A stretch of DNA of 22,483 bases from UBA7960 sp964624065. Lineage in GTDB: Bacteria > Bacteroidota > Bacteroidia > Bacteroidales > UBA7960. Below the pieces are notes generated by a model. That model ran no database searches and had not been told where the DNA came from. It saw only the letters and a program-made list of their open reading frames with translations. How positions within the stretch are numbered: the first letter of the stretch is position 1; each line of letters opens with the position of its first letter. The position numbers were made by a program, and so were the translations under genes. The stretch covers positions 1 to 22,483 of the forward strand of contig CAZUWF010000035.1 in assembly GCA_964624065.1 (NCBI GenBank), written 5' to 3'. Shown here piece by piece: positions 14,870 through 22,483 of the stretch.

Positions 14870-14923
14870 CAAAATTACAAAAAATCGTATGGTATAAAAG
14901 CAATTTAGGCCAATTATTTTGGC
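14870..14923 (-). promoter_or_regulatory. Promoter candidate and adjoining palindrome upstream of the amidase
   Basis: Minus-strand TAATTTTG (14870-14877) is a perfect TAnnTTTG box, with TTG at 14901-14903 (23-bp spacer). Immediately upstream lies GCCAA-N5-TTGGC (14909-14923), an operator-like palindrome beside a run of seven A (T on the minus strand). Further out, TTTGGT-N6-ACCAAA at 14944-14961 is a second inverted repeat in the same intergenic region, downstream of the WbqC-like gene. Confidence 0.45.
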
Positions 14924-15022
14924 AAAAAAAGCAACTTTAGTCCTTTGGTCGCCCTACCAAAATATTTTCAATGGTCATTTGGGTGTGTTTTGAGCCAATT
15001 GGGCAAAATGGCCGGATGCTCT

Positions 15023-15706
15023 CTAATCACCCACCCTATCTGATTTTAGATTCGAGTAGTAACGAAGCAAACTTTGTCCGCATTCGTCAAGGAAAACACT
15101 TGTATCTGGGCCTAGGTTAAAAAGGGCATCAATTATGCTCAAGTTGGGTAAGAATCCGTGTTTGTGCGAAAACGGCTGGTAGTAGGGCTTGAACAATACA
15201 TTTTTTCTAGGATCTTGCTTTTTGGCTTTTGTCGAAATTTCCTTTCTCAAATCAAGCTTTCCATCAAATTCCTTTACGAAGGAGGAGGAATAGAATATTT
15301 CTGTACCCATGTTCAGCTCATCAAGCAAGGCTTTTTGCAAGTTGTGGTTCCACTGAACCAATGTTTCTGGGGTTGTACCCAAGAAGAATGGCTCCAAAAG
15401 ATGCGAGTAGTACATGAAAAACGCCGATTTGCCGTAAGCCGCCAAAATTGACTTCCAGTGTTGCTTTTTCCACGGTAGCTTGGGGCTCGTTATAACCATT
15501 TGGGTTGGTGTGTGATTGCCGAGTGGTTTTTCAATAGGAATGGTCAAGTTCAAGGCTCCATTGCTGGTACCAATCCTGCATCTGTTTCTATAGGTTTGCC
15601 GTGGGTAAGTTTCGTGAACATCAACGATTACCCTTTCAGAAACCTTTAAAAGTGCAAACGCCTCGATTGGAGGAAGGTAAAGAGTTGAAGCTAAAATTGC
15701 AATCAA
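15023..15706 (-). CDS. WbqC-like family protein
   Basis: A 227-residue cytosolic protein of the WbqC family, named after a gene in O-antigen clusters but biochemically uncharacterised. Recognisable features are LASTLYLPPIEAFALL at the start, VDVHETYPRQTYRNRCRIGTSNG (28-50), LNLTIPIEKP, WKKQHWKSILAAYGKSAFF and the FLPNLSIIDALFNLGPD segment near the C-terminus. The start has to be TTG at 15706: an in-frame TGA lies four codons upstream, and the next internal ATG would remove the conserved N-terminus. It is followed by the amidase and preceded by cysQ, with 73 bp between. Confidence 0.88.
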   Translation of the reverse strand: MIAILASTLYLPPIEAFALLKVSERVIVDVHETYPRQTYRNRCRIGTSNGALNLTIPIEKPLGNHTPTQMVITSPKLPWKKQHWKSILAAYGKSAFFMYYSHLLEPFFLGTTPETLVQWNHNLQKALLDELNMGTEIFYSSSFVKEFDGKLDLRKEISTKAKKQDPRKNVLFKPYYQPFSHKHGFLPNLSIIDALFNLGPDTSVFLDECGQSLLRYYSNLKSDRVGD

Positions 15707-15779
15707 TTTGAATTTTCAATTATTATTTGAGGTAAACTATTTGAAGTTTTTCGGTTCTTCCCGACCTTGAAAGCTCTTT

Positions 15780-16643
15780 TCAAAACCCTTGAGCCGGGTA
15801 TTCTAAAATTGTCTTTAGGGCTTCCTGGCTCGCGAAAGCCACAAAGCCGGGGTTAGTTAAATCCTCCTTGTTGTACTTCAAAGGTTCCCGCGATTCGATG
15901 TTCAAAATGTTTCCGCCGGCGGCAACAAGCATTGCATGGCCGGCAGCAGTATCCCACTCGCTGGTGCCTTCAGAAAAACGCAGGTGCATTGACGCCTGCC
16001 CATCAATAATGTCGCAATACTTCAATGAACTACCTTTGGTTTTAACTTCAAATCCTGGCAACTTTCCTTTTAAAGTTTCAAAAAAACTTTTTGTTTTTGC
16101 GTCTAGGTGAAAACGACTGGCAAGAGCCGTTGGCTCAATGGTATGGTAATCTACCTCCAAGGGTTTTGACAACTCCAATAGTTTTTGGCTGTCGAGCCCC
16201 CCATTATTGTCGTTTTGCCACCGAAAAACAAAATTTCCCAAGCCAACCAACCCCCACCAAAGTTTCTGCTCGACAGGAGAGACAATGATTCCTAATATGG
16301 GGTTATTTTCCTTGATCAATGATATGTTAATTGCAAACTCGTCATTCCGGCTTATGAAATCTTTGGTTCCATCAAGGGGGTCAATCAACCAAAAGTACCT
16401 CCACTTTTTTCTTGTTTCGTAGTCAACAGATCTGTTTTCCTCACTGATTATTGGAATCCCTGACTGGGCGAGGCTGTTGGAAATAATCTGGTTGGACTTC
16501 ATATCGGCTTCGGTAACCGGGCTTCCGTCTTCCTTTTGTGCGTGCTCAAACGGGTTTTGGTAAACCTCCATAATTGCTTCTGAAGCATTAATACCACAGT
16601 TTATGGCTCGTGCACATAAAGATAATAATTCCTGTCTCCTCAT
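15780..16643 (-). CDS. cysQ: 3'(2'),5'-bisphosphate nucleotidase CysQ (inositol monophosphatase fold)
   Basis: Hydrolyses 3'-phosphoadenosine 5'-phosphate (PAP), a by-product of sulfate activation, to AMP; magnesium-dependent and lithium-sensitive in the family. The 287-residue product carries the metal-binding residues E68/E69 (PIISEENRS), the signature WLIDPLDGTKDFI (85-97; D88, D91) and the second motif SEWDTAAGHAML (228-239; D231). EDGSPVTEADMKSNQ (38-52) is also typical. ATG start and full length. No sulfate-reduction genes are adjacent. It follows a small secreted-protein gene by 48 bp. Confidence 0.94.
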   Translation of the reverse strand: MRRQELLSLCARAINCGINASEAIMEVYQNPFEHAQKEDGSPVTEADMKSNQIISNSLAQSGIPIISEENRSVDYETRKKWRYFWLIDPLDGTKDFISRNDEFAINISLIKENNPILGIIVSPVEQKLWWGLVGLGNFVFRWQNDNNGGLDSQKLLELSKPLEVDYHTIEPTALASRFHLDAKTKSFFETLKGKLPGFEVKTKGSSLKYCDIIDGQASMHLRFSEGTSEWDTAAGHAMLVAAGGNILNIESREPLKYNKEDLTNPGFVAFASQEALKTILEYPAQGF

Positions 16644-16691
16644 AAGATGCTTGCCGTGTTTATGTTCCCTTCACAAATGAACCGTATTGGC

Positions 16692-17021
16692 TCAGTAAGC
16701 CTGGAACACAAATTGAATGTACCCGATCTGCAATTTGAAAAACAGAAGTTTTTCAATATTAAAATAAGTGTCGTCAATAACCAAGAAAATTCCTTCGAAT
16801 CGGAAATCATCTCTTTTTGCAAGGGTGGCAAGTGTTGTAATGGTACTTTCACCTAATGAGTTTACCCTGTGAAACATTACCTCTGCCCGGGTGATACCAT
16901 TTTCCGTTGCCATGGTTTCGATTTGCGAGATTAGCTTATGTGGACTCTCCTTTGGAATGTTACTAAAACCGGATGTTGCGAGCAGGATTGCCAAGAAAAC
17001 CTGACTGATTTTTGTTTTCAT
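16692..17021 (-). CDS. Small secreted hypothetical protein
   Basis: A 109-residue product with a clear signal-peptide-like N-terminus (MKTKISQVFLAILLATSGFS). The mature part is short and mixed alpha/beta, from SPHKLISQIETMATENGI to a beta-rich end (RFEGIFLVIDDTYFNIEKLLFFKLQIGYIQ). No domain is recognised. It begins with an ATG and ends 48 bp before cysQ on the same strand. A TAAATTTG box at 17152-17159 could be its -7 element, though no -33 element is visible at normal spacing and the leader would be about 120 nt. The last residues may be a degenerate end, so a frameshift cannot be excluded. Confidence 0.55.
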   Translation of the reverse strand: MKTKISQVFLAILLATSGFSNIPKESPHKLISQIETMATENGITRAEVMFHRVNSLGESTITTLATLAKRDDFRFEGIFLVIDDTYFNIEKLLFFKLQIGYIQFVFQAY

Positions 17022-17235
17022 AGTTTTGTTTTTAAATGGTTAAGGCCCTGCAGAATCTCGTTAATAGAACATAAGAATAAAAAAACACTCGAAGAAATTG
17101 ACAGAATTTTAAATTAATAAAGCGGTTTGCCCCCCTGCTGAATCCTGCAACCAAATTTAGGAAAAAATAGAAAGCACATACCTTGGCAATAAATACCAAC
17201 GAGCGTGTTTAAAAAGTTAGGTCAATTTTTCGCTA

Positions 17236-17985
17236 CTATTCCTTGGAGCATACCTTTGCGCCCAAGAATTCGCGGTTCATCAGGGCTATGAATTCAACCG
17301 AAATGCCTTTGGGACACTCGAACTCGCAGGCGTACGTATTTGAGCAGAAGCCGAAGCCAAGCTCGTCCATCTTGTCAACCATCTTTTGCACCCTATCCCT
17401 TGCCTCAGGTTTTCCTTGTGGAAGCAGTGCATATTGCGAAACCTTGGCACCTACGAAAAGCATTGCCGAGGAGTTTTTGCAAGCTGCAACGCAAGCTCCG
17501 CAGCCAATGCAAACTGCTGCATCAAACACCCTGTCGGCTATTGTCTTGGGTATTGGTATGGTGTTAGCATCTTGGGCTTGGCCTGTACTTACGTTTACGA
17601 AACCCCCTGCGTGCATTATCTTGTCGAAGGAACTTCGGTCAACTGCCAGGTCCTTAATTACCGGAAATGCCCTCGAGCGCCACGGCTCTACCACGATGGT
17701 GTCGCCATTATTGAACTTTCGCATGTACAGCTCGCAGGTTGTTGTGTGTCTTGCCGGTCCGTGCGGACGACCATTGATAAAGAGCCCGCAAGTGCCGCAA
17801 ATCCCTTCCCGACAGTCGTGCTCGAAAACAACGGGGTCTCCACCGGTTTCAACCATCTTTTGGTTGAAGTAATCGAGCATTTCCAAAAACGACATCTCTG
17901 GCGAAACATCCTTTAGCTGGTAATCGACAAATTTTCCTTTCGTGCTGGCGTTTTTCTGGCGCCATATTTTTAGTTTAATGTCCAT
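17236..17985 (-). CDS. sdhB: Succinate dehydrogenase / fumarate reductase iron-sulfur subunit
   Basis: A 249-residue electron-transfer subunit of complex II, linking the flavoprotein to the membrane cytochrome b. The plant-type ferredoxin domain holds the [2Fe-2S] ligands C58, C63, C66 (HDCREGICGTCG) and C84. The bacterial-ferredoxin domain has CIGCGACVAACKN (C159, C162, C165, C169) and CSNTYACEFECPKG (C214, C220, C224). By position, C159/162/165/224 bind [4Fe-4S] and C169/214/220 bind [3Fe-4S]. The ATG at 17985 lies 17 bp after the sdhA stop; a longer in-frame reading up to 18180 only runs into sdhA. Last gene of sdhCAB. Confidence 0.97.
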   Translation of the reverse strand: MDIKLKIWRQKNASTKGKFVDYQLKDVSPEMSFLEMLDYFNQKMVETGGDPVVFEHDCREGICGTCGLFINGRPHGPARHTTTCELYMRKFNNGDTIVVEPWRSRAFPVIKDLAVDRSSFDKIMHAGGFVNVSTGQAQDANTIPIPKTIADRVFDAAVCIGCGACVAACKNSSAMLFVGAKVSQYALLPQGKPEARDRVQKMVDKMDELGFGFCSNTYACEFECPKGISVEFIALMNREFLGAKVCSKE

Positions 17986-18002
17986 CTTATTGGTCGTTTG
18001 GG

Positions 18003-19922
18003 TTACTTGTAACTTCTTTCTTTTAATTCCACGAATTCGAACTTGAGTTCTTCTTTGTGAAGCTTTGGAGTTTTGCCCTTGCCTTGGTACTCCCAGGCTG
18101 CAACGTAGGCGTAGTTCTTGTCGTCGCGCTTGGCCTCGCCCTGGTCGGTTTGATATTCTTCCCTGAAATGAGCCCCGCACGATTCCTTCCTGTCAAGGGC
18201 ATCTATGGTAATTAGCCTGCCAACTTCGAAGGTACTTGCAACTTTTATGGCCTTTTCAAGCTCTTGGTTCAGCTCGGCGGCAGTTCCGGGTATCCTAACA
18301 TCCCTGTAAAACTCTTCTTCCAATTCGTCAATCAATTTCAGGGCCGTTTGCAAACCTTCCTCGTTGCGGCTCATACCCACATGATCCCACAGTATCTTAC
18401 CCAAACGCTTGTGGAAGGAAGTTGCGTTTTTCTTGCCCCTGACGTTTATGAGTCTTTCTATCATTTCCCTTACCTCCATTTCGGCTTGGCCAAATGCTGG
18501 ATGATTTATGTCCACCTTTGGGGTTGTTATGTCATCGGCAAGGTAATCCGACACCGTATATGGAGCTATAAAGTACCCGTCGGCGGCAACCTGAAGCAAG
18601 GAGCTTGCTCCCAACCTGTTTGCACCATGGTCGCCAAAGTTGCTTTCGCCTATGGCGAATAGTCCTGGCACGGTGGTCATTAGGTTGTAGTCAACCCAAA
18701 GTCCACCCATAGTGTAGTGGCCTGCAGGGTATATTCGCATGGGCTCCTTGTATGGATTAATACCCGTTATTTTTTGGTACATTTCAAACAAGTTGCCGTA
18801 CTTGCCTTCAATAATTTTTTCACCCTGCCTTGCAATTGCATCCTTGAAGTCGAGGTAAACAGAAAGGCCAGTGTCTCCAACCCCGTATCCGGCATCGCAT
18901 CTCTCCTTGGCAGCCCTCGAAGCAACATCGCGCGGCACTAGGTTACCAAACGCAGGATACCTGCGTTCCAAGTAATAGTCGCGTTCCTCTTCGGGTATTT
19001 CGTTGGGTGACCGTTTGTCGGTCCTTGCCTTGGGTACCCAAACCCTACCATCGTTGCGGAGCGATTCTGACATTAGAGTCAGCTTGCACTGGTAATCATT
19101 AAGCACTGGTACGCTGGTTGGGTGTATTTGAATGAAACTCGGATTTGCAAACAATGCACCCCGCTTATGAGCCATCCAGGCTGCAGTTGGGTTGCTGCCC
19201 ACTGCCAGGGTTGAAAGATAATATACTGTTCCGTAACCGCCGGTTGCCAATACCACGGCGTGGGCACCGTGCCTTTCAATTTCGCCAGTAACGAGGTTGC
19301 GGGTAATTATTCCCCTTGCTTTGCCATCAATTACCACCAAATCGAGCATATCCCTTCTTGGATACAACTTCACCGTACCCGCCGCCACTTGCCTGTTTAG
19401 CGAAGAATAGGCCCCGAGCAAGCACTGCTGGCCGGTTTGGCCTTTGGCATAAAACGTTCGCGAAACCTGAACCCCGCCGAAGGAGCGGTTGTCCAAGTAC
19501 CCGCCATATTCACGTGCAAATGGTACCCCGGTGGCAACCAGCTGGTCAATTACTTGTCCACTAACCTCGGCACAACGATACACGTTGGCTTCGCGTGCAC
19601 GGTAGTCGCCACCCTTAATCATATCATAAAAAAGACGAAAAGCAGAGTCGCCGTCATTTCGGTAGTTTTTTGAGGCGTTAATACCTCCTTGTGCTGCCAC
19701 CGAGTGTGCCCTGCGTGGCGAATCTTGGAAGCAGAATGATTTCACATTGTAACCTAATTCTCCAAATGAGGCAGCTGCTGCGGCACCGGACAGCCCTGTA
19801 CCTACAACGATAATTTCAAGTTTCTTCTTGTTGGCAGGGTTAACTAACTTGAGGGAGTTTTTATGACTGCTCCACTTTTCGGCCAATGGCCCCTTTGGAA
19901 TTTTTGAGTCAAGCTTTATCAT
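18003..19922 (-). CDS. sdhA: Succinate dehydrogenase / fumarate reductase flavoprotein subunit
   Basis: A 639-residue FAD-containing catalytic subunit that oxidises succinate to fumarate (or the reverse) on the cytoplasmic face. The dinucleotide-binding GTGLSGAAAAASFGELGYNV (41-60), the covalent-FAD site RRAHSVAAQGGINAS (70-84, H73), the active-site GHYTMGGLWVD and the C-terminal FAD contact GESNFGDHGANRLGASSLLQ are all intact. The long form with the N-terminal SHKNSLKLVNPANKKKLEII lead is the type found with diheme SdhC in Bacteroidota and epsilonproteobacteria. The ATG at 19922 is 13 bp after the sdhC stop; a longer reading to 20015 would overlap sdhC. Confidence 0.97.
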   Translation of the reverse strand: MIKLDSKIPKGPLAEKWSSHKNSLKLVNPANKKKLEIIVVGTGLSGAAAAASFGELGYNVKSFCFQDSPRRAHSVAAQGGINASKNYRNDGDSAFRLFYDMIKGGDYRAREANVYRCAEVSGQVIDQLVATGVPFAREYGGYLDNRSFGGVQVSRTFYAKGQTGQQCLLGAYSSLNRQVAAGTVKLYPRRDMLDLVVIDGKARGIITRNLVTGEIERHGAHAVVLATGGYGTVYYLSTLAVGSNPTAAWMAHKRGALFANPSFIQIHPTSVPVLNDYQCKLTLMSESLRNDGRVWVPKARTDKRSPNEIPEEERDYYLERRYPAFGNLVPRDVASRAAKERCDAGYGVGDTGLSVYLDFKDAIARQGEKIIEGKYGNLFEMYQKITGINPYKEPMRIYPAGHYTMGGLWVDYNLMTTVPGLFAIGESNFGDHGANRLGASSLLQVAADGYFIAPYTVSDYLADDITTPKVDINHPAFGQAEMEVREMIERLINVRGKKNATSFHKRLGKILWDHVGMSRNEEGLQTALKLIDELEEEFYRDVRIPGTAAELNQELEKAIKVASTFEVGRLITIDALDRKESCGAHFREEYQTDQGEAKRDDKNYAYVAAWEYQGKGKTPKLHKEELKFEFVELKERSYK

Positions 19923-19935
19923 TGGGCATGAATAT

Positions 19936-20604
19936 TTATTGGTGGAAAAAATAAAAATAAATCGGGATGGAACTAAAACCAACTGCAATTGCAATGGCAT
20001 ACACGGTTCCAACAACCTTTATTATTGGAAAGTAGCGCGGATGGTTCAAACCCAAGGTTTGGAAGGCCGACTGAAAGGCGTGCTTAAGGTGGAATCCGAG
20101 GAAAACCATACAAACCACGTAAATCAAAGAATACAACCCGTTGCTGAATACCAACTGGGTCATTACATAGAAATCGTATTCATTTGCAGCTCCTTGGGGA
20201 ATTGGCATGATTCCTATTTTCACGAAAAAGAAATGAACAAAGTGTATAATCAAGAAAGCCAAGATAATAACCCCGGTATGAATCATAAACTTCGAAAAAG
20301 CTGAGGTCTCTGAGTTTTGAGCCATACGATAGTTTACCGGGCGAGCCTTACGGTTATGAAGGTAAATTATAACCCCAAAAAGAATGTGAACTGCGAATCC
20401 AGCGAAAAGCACAATTTCCATAACCTTCATCAATGGGTTGGTGGTCAGGAAAACCACCGCATCATTAAAGGCTTCGATGTTGCCTGCTACCATTAGGAGG
20501 TTTGTTGCAAGGTGAGCCATCAAGAATAGCATGAGGAAAATCCCAGCCAAGGCAACTACGTACTTGTGGCTAATTGATGCAAGCCAAGGTTTCTTTTGTT
20601 TCAT
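19936..20604 (-). CDS. sdhC: Succinate dehydrogenase cytochrome b subunit (type B, five membrane segments)
   Basis: A 222-residue membrane anchor that carries heme b and exchanges electrons with the quinone pool. Five hydrophobic segments are visible near 15-40, 60-82, 108-130, 150-172 and 195-218. Histidines at about 31 and 73, and in LIIHFVHFFF and LGFHLKHAF, are in the places expected for the axial ligands of two hemes. There is no separate SdhD, which fits a type B complex. The ATG at 20604 gives MKQKKPWLASISHKYVVALAG, the usual start; an in-frame start at 20688 would add residues over the promoter. First gene of sdhCAB. Confidence 0.95.
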   Translation of the reverse strand: MKQKKPWLASISHKYVVALAGIFLMLFLMAHLATNLLMVAGNIEAFNDAVVFLTTNPLMKVMEIVLFAGFAVHILFGVIIYLHNRKARPVNYRMAQNSETSAFSKFMIHTGVIILAFLIIHFVHFFFVKIGIMPIPQGAANEYDFYVMTQLVFSNGLYSLIYVVCMVFLGFHLKHAFQSAFQTLGLNHPRYFPIIKVVGTVYAIAIAVGFSSIPIYFYFFHQ

Positions 20605-20959
20605 AAATTTGTGGTTTTGTAATTGGAGTGATATTTCTTTTTTAAATGGATGCAACGCAAATCCAAAAAGCATAATTCCGTAAACCAAAACCGCAATTGT
20701 TTACCAAAGGGTTGGGGTCTGAGGGTAGAAACCAATTGAATGCTTTATAATGAGGGTCTAAAAAAAAGTTATCAAAAAAAACAGCGGAACAAATTTAACC
20801 TTACAAAATATCCTGACCAAGCATTTTGATAATTTATAAAGCTTCTAAACAAATTAATTCCTAATTTTAGCACCACAAACTTTCATTGGCCGCGAAGTGA
20901 AATTTGCTGGCAGCTACCCAGATTTTGGAGATATCATCAAAGAAAGAGAACAAATCATT
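20605..20959. other. Divergent intergenic region between sdhC and pepP
   Basis: 355 bp of AT-rich sequence without a credible gene. It contains the sdhC promoter candidate (minus strand, 20658-20689) and, toward pepP, TAATTTTA at 20862-20869, one base off the TAnnTTTG box with no -33 partner. If 20862-20869 is used, the pepP leader is about 85 nt. Confidence 0.55.
20658..20689 (-). promoter_or_regulatory. Promoter candidate for sdhCAB
   Basis: Minus-strand TTTG (20686-20689), a 20-bp spacer and TGGATTTG (20658-20665) match TTTG / TAnnTTTG with one deviation (G for A). The predicted start near 20652 gives a leader of about 48 nt before the sdhC ATG. Confidence 0.45.
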
Positions 20960-22249
20960 ATGAAGTACGCCCCCCTCGATCCTCAAATCTTTGTTTCAAA
21001 CCGGCAAAACTTCACACGGCAAATGTTGCCCGGTTCGGTTGCCTTTTTCTTTTCCAACGACGAGCAGCCACGTAGTAGCGATCAGTTTTTTCCGTTCAGG
21101 CAAAATCCTGATTTCTTTTACCTAACCGGGGTTGATCAAGAGAAAAGTATGTTGGTACTGTTTCCCGACTGCCCCAACCCTACCTTGCGCGAGGTGCTAT
21201 TCCTGCTCGAAACCAACGATTACCTAAAAACCTGGGAAGGTCACAAGCTCACCAAGGAGCAAGCTGCAACGGTATCGGGCATAAATTCTGTGCTATGGTT
21301 GCCAAGTTTTGAGGCTATGGTAAAAGAGGCGATGGTTTACGCCGAGCACGTTTACCTCAACACCATTGAGAATTCAAGGTTCGGCGGGGAGCCAAATTAC
21401 AAGAGCCTGCGATTTGCCCGTGATTTGATGCACAGGTACCCATTGCACTCGTACAAGAGGGCCACACCGATCATTAACAAGCTAAGAATGGTTAAATCTG
21501 CGCTTGAGTTGGAAGTATTGCAAAAAGCCATTGACCTTACCACTAGCGCGCACCTCAGGGTTCTGAAATTTGTTAGGCCCGGTATGAAAGAGTTCGAAAT
21601 TGAGGCAGAGGTTACTCACGAATACATAAGCAAGGGTGCCACGGGCCATTCCTTTTATCCAATTGTTGCCTCTGGGGCAAACGCCTGTATTTTGCATTAC
21701 GTAACCAATAATAACACTTGTAGGGATGGCGACTTGCTCTTGCTCGACACCGGAGCCGAATATGCCAACTACGCGGGTGATATGACCCGGACCTTTCCCG
21801 TAAACGGAAGGTTCAGTCAAAGGCAAAAGGAGGTTTACAATGCCGTGCTAAGGGTGAAGAAGGCCGCAAAGCAGCTAATGGTAGTTGGCAAAACAATAGA
21901 TACCCTTAATTGCGAGGTTTTGCAGTTAATTGAAAAAGAAGTGGTTGATTTGGGATTGCTTACAATGGCCGACATTTCAAAACAAGACCCGGCCAACCCC
22001 GTGGCCAAGAAGTATTTTCCGCACGGAAACTCACATTTTATGGGATTGGACGTGCATGACGAAGGTCACAAATTCGAACCATTTAAACCAGGGATGGTTT
22101 TATCCTGCGAGCCCGGTATATACATAAATGATGAAGGAATTGGCGTAAGAATAGAAAATAACATCCTCATCACCGAAAGCGGACCAGTAGATCTTACCGA
22201 AAATGTTCCTGTAGAAGTTGAAGAGATTGAAAATTTGATGAGGAGATGA
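20960..22249 (+). CDS. pepP: Xaa-Pro aminopeptidase (aminopeptidase P, M24B family)
   Basis: Releases N-terminal residues that precede proline; a dimanganese cytosolic enzyme. The 429-residue product has an aminopeptidase-P N-terminal domain (RQNFTRQMLPGSVAFFFSND ... FFPFRQNPDFFYLTG) and a pita-bread catalytic domain from about 180. Metal ligands are D263 (LLLDTGAEY), D274 (YAGDMTRTFPVNG), H359 in HFMGLDVHDEG, E384 (SCEPGIYI) and E399 (GVRIENNI). H366 is the conserved second histidine. I chose the ATG at 20960 because it aligns with the start of E. coli PepP; an in-frame GTG at 20897 would add 21 residues and lies close to the -7-like box. The 180 bp after the stop, up to the terminal repeat, contains no gene. 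Confidence 0.95.
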   Translation: MKYAPLDPQIFVSNRQNFTRQMLPGSVAFFFSNDEQPRSSDQFFPFRQNPDFFYLTGVDQEKSMLVLFPDCPNPTLREVLFLLETNDYLKTWEGHKLTKEQAATVSGINSVLWLPSFEAMVKEAMVYAEHVYLNTIENSRFGGEPNYKSLRFARDLMHRYPLHSYKRATPIINKLRMVKSALELEVLQKAIDLTTSAHLRVLKFVRPGMKEFEIEAEVTHEYISKGATGHSFYPIVASGANACILHYVTNNNTCRDGDLLLLDTGAEYANYAGDMTRTFPVNGRFSQRQKEVYNAVLRVKKAAKQLMVVGKTIDTLNCEVLQLIEKEVVDLGLLTMADISKQDPANPVAKKYFPHGNSHFMGLDVHDEGHKFEPFKPGMVLSCEPGIYINDEGIGVRIENNILITESGPVDLTENVPVEVEEIENLMRR

Positions 22250-22430
22250 TCGGAAGATGCGGGTAAGGACGGATTGGCAAAGGTGAGGATGTGAGAATTT
22301 AAAAGGACAATGAAGGCAGGAAGCCTAAAGCCTGGAATTTAGGAAACGCATTGAAAACCTTTAAATGTATTATGCCATTGGATAATATCACGCTATCTCC
22401 TTTGCCCCATACAAAAAAACACTAAAACAC

Positions 22431-22483
22431 ACCTGTTGTGCATTTAGCACAAATTTATTTTTATTTTGTTTAAACTTTGTTTA
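22431..22483 (+). repeat. 51-bp terminal inverted repeat, right copy, with hairpin
   Basis: 22431-22481 is the exact reverse complement of 1-51. Hairpin TTGTGC (22436-22441), loop ATTTA, GCACAA (22447-22452), then a T-rich tract (ATTTATTTTTATTTTG) on the plus strand, so it reads outward from the segment just as the left copy does. It lies about 180 bp after pepP and could serve as a weak terminator. Confidence 0.95.

Noticed and set aside
17243..17872. 209-codon open frame on the plus strand
   Set aside because: Antisense shadow of sdhB; the sdhB cysteine clusters leave no doubt about the coding strand.
17986..18180. N-terminal extension of sdhB
   Set aside because: It would overlap the end of sdhA by about 180 bp and translates to a basic sequence unlike any SdhB N-terminus; the ATG at 17985 is standard.
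20035..20060. tRNA T-arm-like GGTTCAAACCC
   Set aside because: Located inside sdhC and without any cloverleaf partner arms.
1..22483. The whole window as one large transposon bounded by terminal inverted repeats
   Set aside because: No transposase, integrase or cargo-type genes are present; the contents are core metabolic genes (sdhCAB, moaC, pepD, pepP) expected at fixed chromosomal positions.

Overview
The window looks like a stretch of chromosome from a free-living or environmental member of the Bacteroidota. The support is: several intergenic regions carrying the Bacteroidota promoter signature TTTG / TAnnTTTG, a general lack of Shine-Dalgarno sequences, and typical gene content (a PepD dipeptidase, a WbqC-family protein, a three-gene type B sdhCAB operon, a MOSC-MogA fusion, and a CreD gene next to a small winged-helix regulator). 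I cannot resolve the order. No tRNA, rRNA, CRISPR array, transposase, integrase or phage gene was found.

Layout. (1) 54-2137, minus strand: bcp peroxiredoxin then pepD, with a leader hairpin before pepD. (2) 2439-10494, plus strand, in blocks: a YciO-type protein plus a rhodanese-fold protein whose catalytic Cys is Asp; a membrane protein, a winged-helix regulator and creD, with the same palindromic site at two places; a VOC protein; then an exported-looking isoaspartyl methyltransferase, a large spermidine-synthase-like membrane protein and a SpoU RNA methyltransferase. (3) 10587-20604, minus strand, in order of transcription: sdhC-sdhA-sdhB, a small secreted protein, cysQ, wbqC-like, amidase, an NlpC/P60 peptidase, moaC, and a MOSC-MogA fusion. 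(4) 20960-22249, plus strand: an Xaa-Pro aminopeptidase.

Functional reading. sdhCAB encodes complex II. The amidase, NlpC/P60, PepD and PepP genes are peptide or amide hydrolases. moaC and the MOSC-MogA fusion cover two steps of molybdenum cofactor synthesis, but moaA, moaD, moaE and moeA are not in the window. The best-supported regulatory unit is the creD locus, where a 96-residue winged-helix protein probably binds ACTTTG-N5-CAAAGTACTTTT upstream of its own operon and of creD.

The most unusual large-scale structure is at the edges. The first 51 bases are a perfect inverted copy of 22431-22481. Each copy contains a small hairpin followed, reading outward, by a T-rich tract. Because the contents are housekeeping genes, I read this as the same dispersed repeat (an insertion-sequence end or a terminator-type repeat) flanking the segment, probably where an assembly broke, rather than as a 22-kb transposon.
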